Shown here: one piece after another, positions 61,306 to 64,000 of the stretch
How positions within the stretch are numbered: the first letter of the stretch is position 1
Layout of the letters: every line of letters starts with the position of its first letter
DNA from: Lobosporangium transversale
Taxonomy: Eukaryota; Mortierellomycota; Mortierellomycetes; Mortierellales; Mortierellaceae
Assembly (NCBI RefSeq): GCF_002105155.1
Contig: NW_019029046.1
Location: forward strand, 1-64,000
Length of the DNA: 64,000 nt
Direction of reading: 5' to 3'
The notes under the pieces: model-generated
The model's input: only the letters and a program-made list of their open reading frames with translations
What the model was told of the DNA's origin: nothing
The model's database searches: none
Translations under genes and position numbers: made by a program

Positions 61306-62435
61306 GGTGTGATATAGTATAGTATGAATACAGAGAGCGAGGAGTGAGAGGAGTAGAAGTGAAGCACAGCTATGGGAAGATGAGAAGAAATGAGAATGAG
61401 AATGAGAATGAGGACCGAATTATAATAATTTTTTTTAAAGAGTAAATGATATGAAAACAATCGCAACGTTGCGTTTTGATCTAACATAATGGCGCTATTT
61501 GAGTGCGTTATATACACAGGGTAAAGAACAGGCACAGAGCACAGACACAGGCGCGCAGCAAGAAAATATTGCACTTTGATCGATCAATGTCCTCATCCAT
61601 CTCATAGCTCATTGGCCACACTACAGAGTCACGTATATACATACATTAAATCCAGGCACCCTTATTCCTAACTATCTGAGGGCAAATAAACATTAGTCGT
61701 TGTTTATTTTATTTTTATTTTTTTATTTTTATTTTTTTTTATTTGAATAGAAAGACTAGGATGCACTTACAATGATAATACAACAGCGAAGGGAAGGTCT
61801 CTAGGTGAGAAAGAGCATCAGAAGAGGCGAATAGTACCTAATGAAAACTAATTCAATCATTTAAAAAAGCGCACTCAAATCGTTCATGTAATTTATACCT
61901 TACCTATTTCGATGTGGCACCGAGAATATGCTCCAAGGTTAAGCAACTGGATTGGTACTAAGGGTCTAGATTCGCTGTATTTCCACCATCAACCAAGCAG
62001 TGAGAATAGATCTTAGTCAAGATGCTTAAGTTTCGGTTGATTGTGATAGTTAGGATGTTTAGCAGACTTGAACGGTATTGAATGCTTGCCCTTCAGTAGG
62101 ATACAATTGGGTCAAAGGAATATGCAGTGACCCTAGTTGCGAGCTATCTGTGACTCAATGACTCTGAAAGGAGATGAAAGTTGTAAGACATTCGAAATAT
62201 TCCTCGAGAGAGGAGCTAGTATTCCTTATAATGACACCGAGATACTGAGAAGCGTTAATAATCCAAGGTTTTTATGAGAATCTCTAGATATGTGAATGTG
62301 TTTGAATCTTTTAGTAAATCCTCGGACACCCGCAAGATTATGAGCTAAAGCTATCGCTGCTTTAGAAGGACGTCAACCTCTCTTTTTTGTTTCGCTTTCC
62401 ACTTGAGCAATGAGACGATGATTGTCAAGGAGGTC

Positions 62436-62469
<34 letters not shown>

Positions 62470-63212
62470 GTCAAAGCAATAGCTCCGAGTCATTTGATAT
62501 TCCGACGGCAGGTCTATGCTGGAACCTTTCCACGAGAAGCTTTTTTATACGCCGAAAAAGACTGTTTGATCTTGAAGGCATAGAGTGCAACGGTATATAA
62601 TATAAGTCCCTGAATCACTTAGGATCGCTACAAAAAAAGAAAAAAGAAAAACGAAGTCCAATTAGTATGGTAACAGAGTCGACCAAAAACAAAGAAATGC
62701 GAGCAATAACTATTGCAGCAACCAGTTCCAATGGTATTGTTTATCAGAATTGCCGTGTTTTTTTGTTACATTCTGATACACACACATGTAAACCTTTCTT
62801 TCTCGGCGCCAAGAAACGAGAAGCAAGTTCAATTTAGGGTTGTGAGCCCATCAAAGAGGAAATCAAGAGAGCTCATTCCTCTTTTTCCTTTTTTAAAGGT
62901 TGGGACGATCAACTGCACATGTATATATATTATAATATATACAAGTGTAGGCTGTGTCTTGTAATAGCCATGAGTAAGATTTACTACAAACTTTAGTCAA
63001 CAGCCCAAGTAAAAACAACCCACTCATATAAATATCCCTCCCATTGATTGTAATGTCCTTCTCAAACTCTCCCTGTGTTCTCGTCTGCAGTGCACAGCAA
63101 AGTCATAACCCGTAAGACTACACTCTGTAAAACTTCATTTACTCATTCACACAATTTTTGATACAAATACTCATACACCCATACAATCATATGAATATAT
63201 ACATGTACAGCA
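61306..63212. other. Intergenic region between divergent genes
   Basis: It contains the MET14 leader and promoter, T-rich repeats at 61705-61743 and a T tract at about 62438-62468. I see no supported gene. Confidence 0.5.
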
Positions 63213-63847
63213 ATGCAAAGTAACTTGCCTACAGCCATCCACAGTGACTGTTACCAACAGCCTGAGGGTCAATTCCACCACCGCTCCTGCCATTCTTCTT
63301 CTAACGAGCTTATTTCTTCCGATCCTTACCATGAGACCCATATACCCATGCAAGATATCCGCTCTCATCCATCCAAAGAAAATGAACTTCAACATGACCC
63401 CCTTCCACCCCCAATTGATTATACAGATGTGAAGCCATCAATCCGGTACCAATTTCGAGGCCTTGCTCGTCGTACTCTCACTTATCATAGACGCCAGAGG
63501 GTGTCAAATATGTGTTGTTTGGTGATCTGGCCTGTACTCCTTGTCGTGCTGTGCTTTGCTAGTTCAGTCATGATGGGAGGTGATAAACATTCTGGATACA
63601 CTGGTACTGTACGTTTCTGCGCTAACGAGGTGAATCGAGAGGAAGACCTGGGTTTCCAGTTAGATAAAGTGCGGTTCCCAGAACCCGGTACAGACATTGT
63701 CAAGACATCATGGTATCCTTCGCAGCTCTATAGAAACACGGGACTAGCCGGTGAAGCCACGCCTTGCGTCCGATGGTTTAGTCAGCCTTATCCTTCAAAA
63801 GCTCCATATGAGGACGCTTCCACAGAAGCGCTAGCACAACCTGACAG
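63213..63847 (+). CDS. N-terminal exon of a membrane protein, perhaps an ABC-A type transporter (3' end outside window)
   Basis: The exon opens at ATG 63213 and ends at a GTAAAC donor at 63848. After about 85 polar residues it reads YQFRGLARRTLTYHRRQRVS, then a hydrophobic segment NMCCLVIWPVLLVVLCFASS, followed by a soluble stretch with Cys (TVRFCANEV; GEATPCVRWF). A basic segment with RRQ directly before the first membrane helix, then a long extracytosolic region, is how full-size ABCA-type transporters begin. No nucleotide-binding domain is in the window, so this remains a suggestion. Confidence 0.6.
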
Positions 63848-64000
63848 GTAAACCAGATAACAATGATTTATAGGCTGATATTGACTTCCATTATCATTTC
63901 TTCCATTTATGATTCTAACTAGCCACCCAATCCCTGAACTGCTTTTTTATTGCCTTATTTCCCTTTTTTACTATGCTTAGTTATTACATACCTCCCCCTT

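Overview
The window looks like a fungal nuclear chromosome segment. It carries fungal GATOR1, Mediator, SAGA, SCF and sulfate-assimilation genes with many short GT-AG introns, no operons and long A/T homopolymers. A KIF15-type kinesin-12 and a recognisable MED23, together with LINE/SINE-like elements, point to an early-diverging fungus, probably Mortierellomycota or another Mucoromycota. That placement is inference. All gene models below were assembled by hand from splice junctions whose reading phases agree.

Layout. 1-6486 (+): 3' part of a kinesin-12. 7507-8917 (-): heterotrimeric G-protein gamma subunit with a CaaX box and a very long N-terminal extension. 8918-13051: about 4 kb without a gene I can support. 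13052-17992 (-): large RRM protein. 20086-21949 (-): SAGA deubiquitinase-module subunit Sgf73/ataxin-7. 23989-24739 (-) and 24970-27517 (+): TIM13 and NPR2, divergent across 230 bp. 27711-28299 (-): ribosomal protein eS28. 29085-30554 (+): CENP-B-type DNA-binding protein. 31406-36956 (-): MED23. 37157-38731 (-): F-box protein. 38976-40041 (-): GCN4/CPC1-type bZIP factor preceded by two upstream ORFs. 41044-44339 (-): F-box/LRR protein. 44340-53990: gene-poor, repeat-rich island with a terminal-inverted-repeat element, a tRNA-Thr, a tRNA-headed SINE with a 17-bp target duplication, and several 5'-truncated LINE 3' ends. 53991-56791 (+): GRR1. 57130-57978 (+): PP2-like protein. 58117-59505 (-): Q-rich protein of unknown function. 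59989-61305 (-): APS kinase MET14. 63213 to the right edge (+): start of a membrane protein.

Themes. Nutrient sensing and its outputs recur: NPR2 (TORC1 inhibition), a GCN4-like factor with the classic uORF layout (amino-acid starvation), GRR1 (nutrient-dependent SCF) and MET14 (sulfate assimilation). Clustering by function is not implied. Transcription and chromatin are represented by MED23, Sgf73, the bZIP factor and the CENP-B-type protein. The most notable observations are the two-uORF leader of the bZIP gene, the extended G-gamma, and the SINE that shares its 3' tail with the neighbouring LINE copies.
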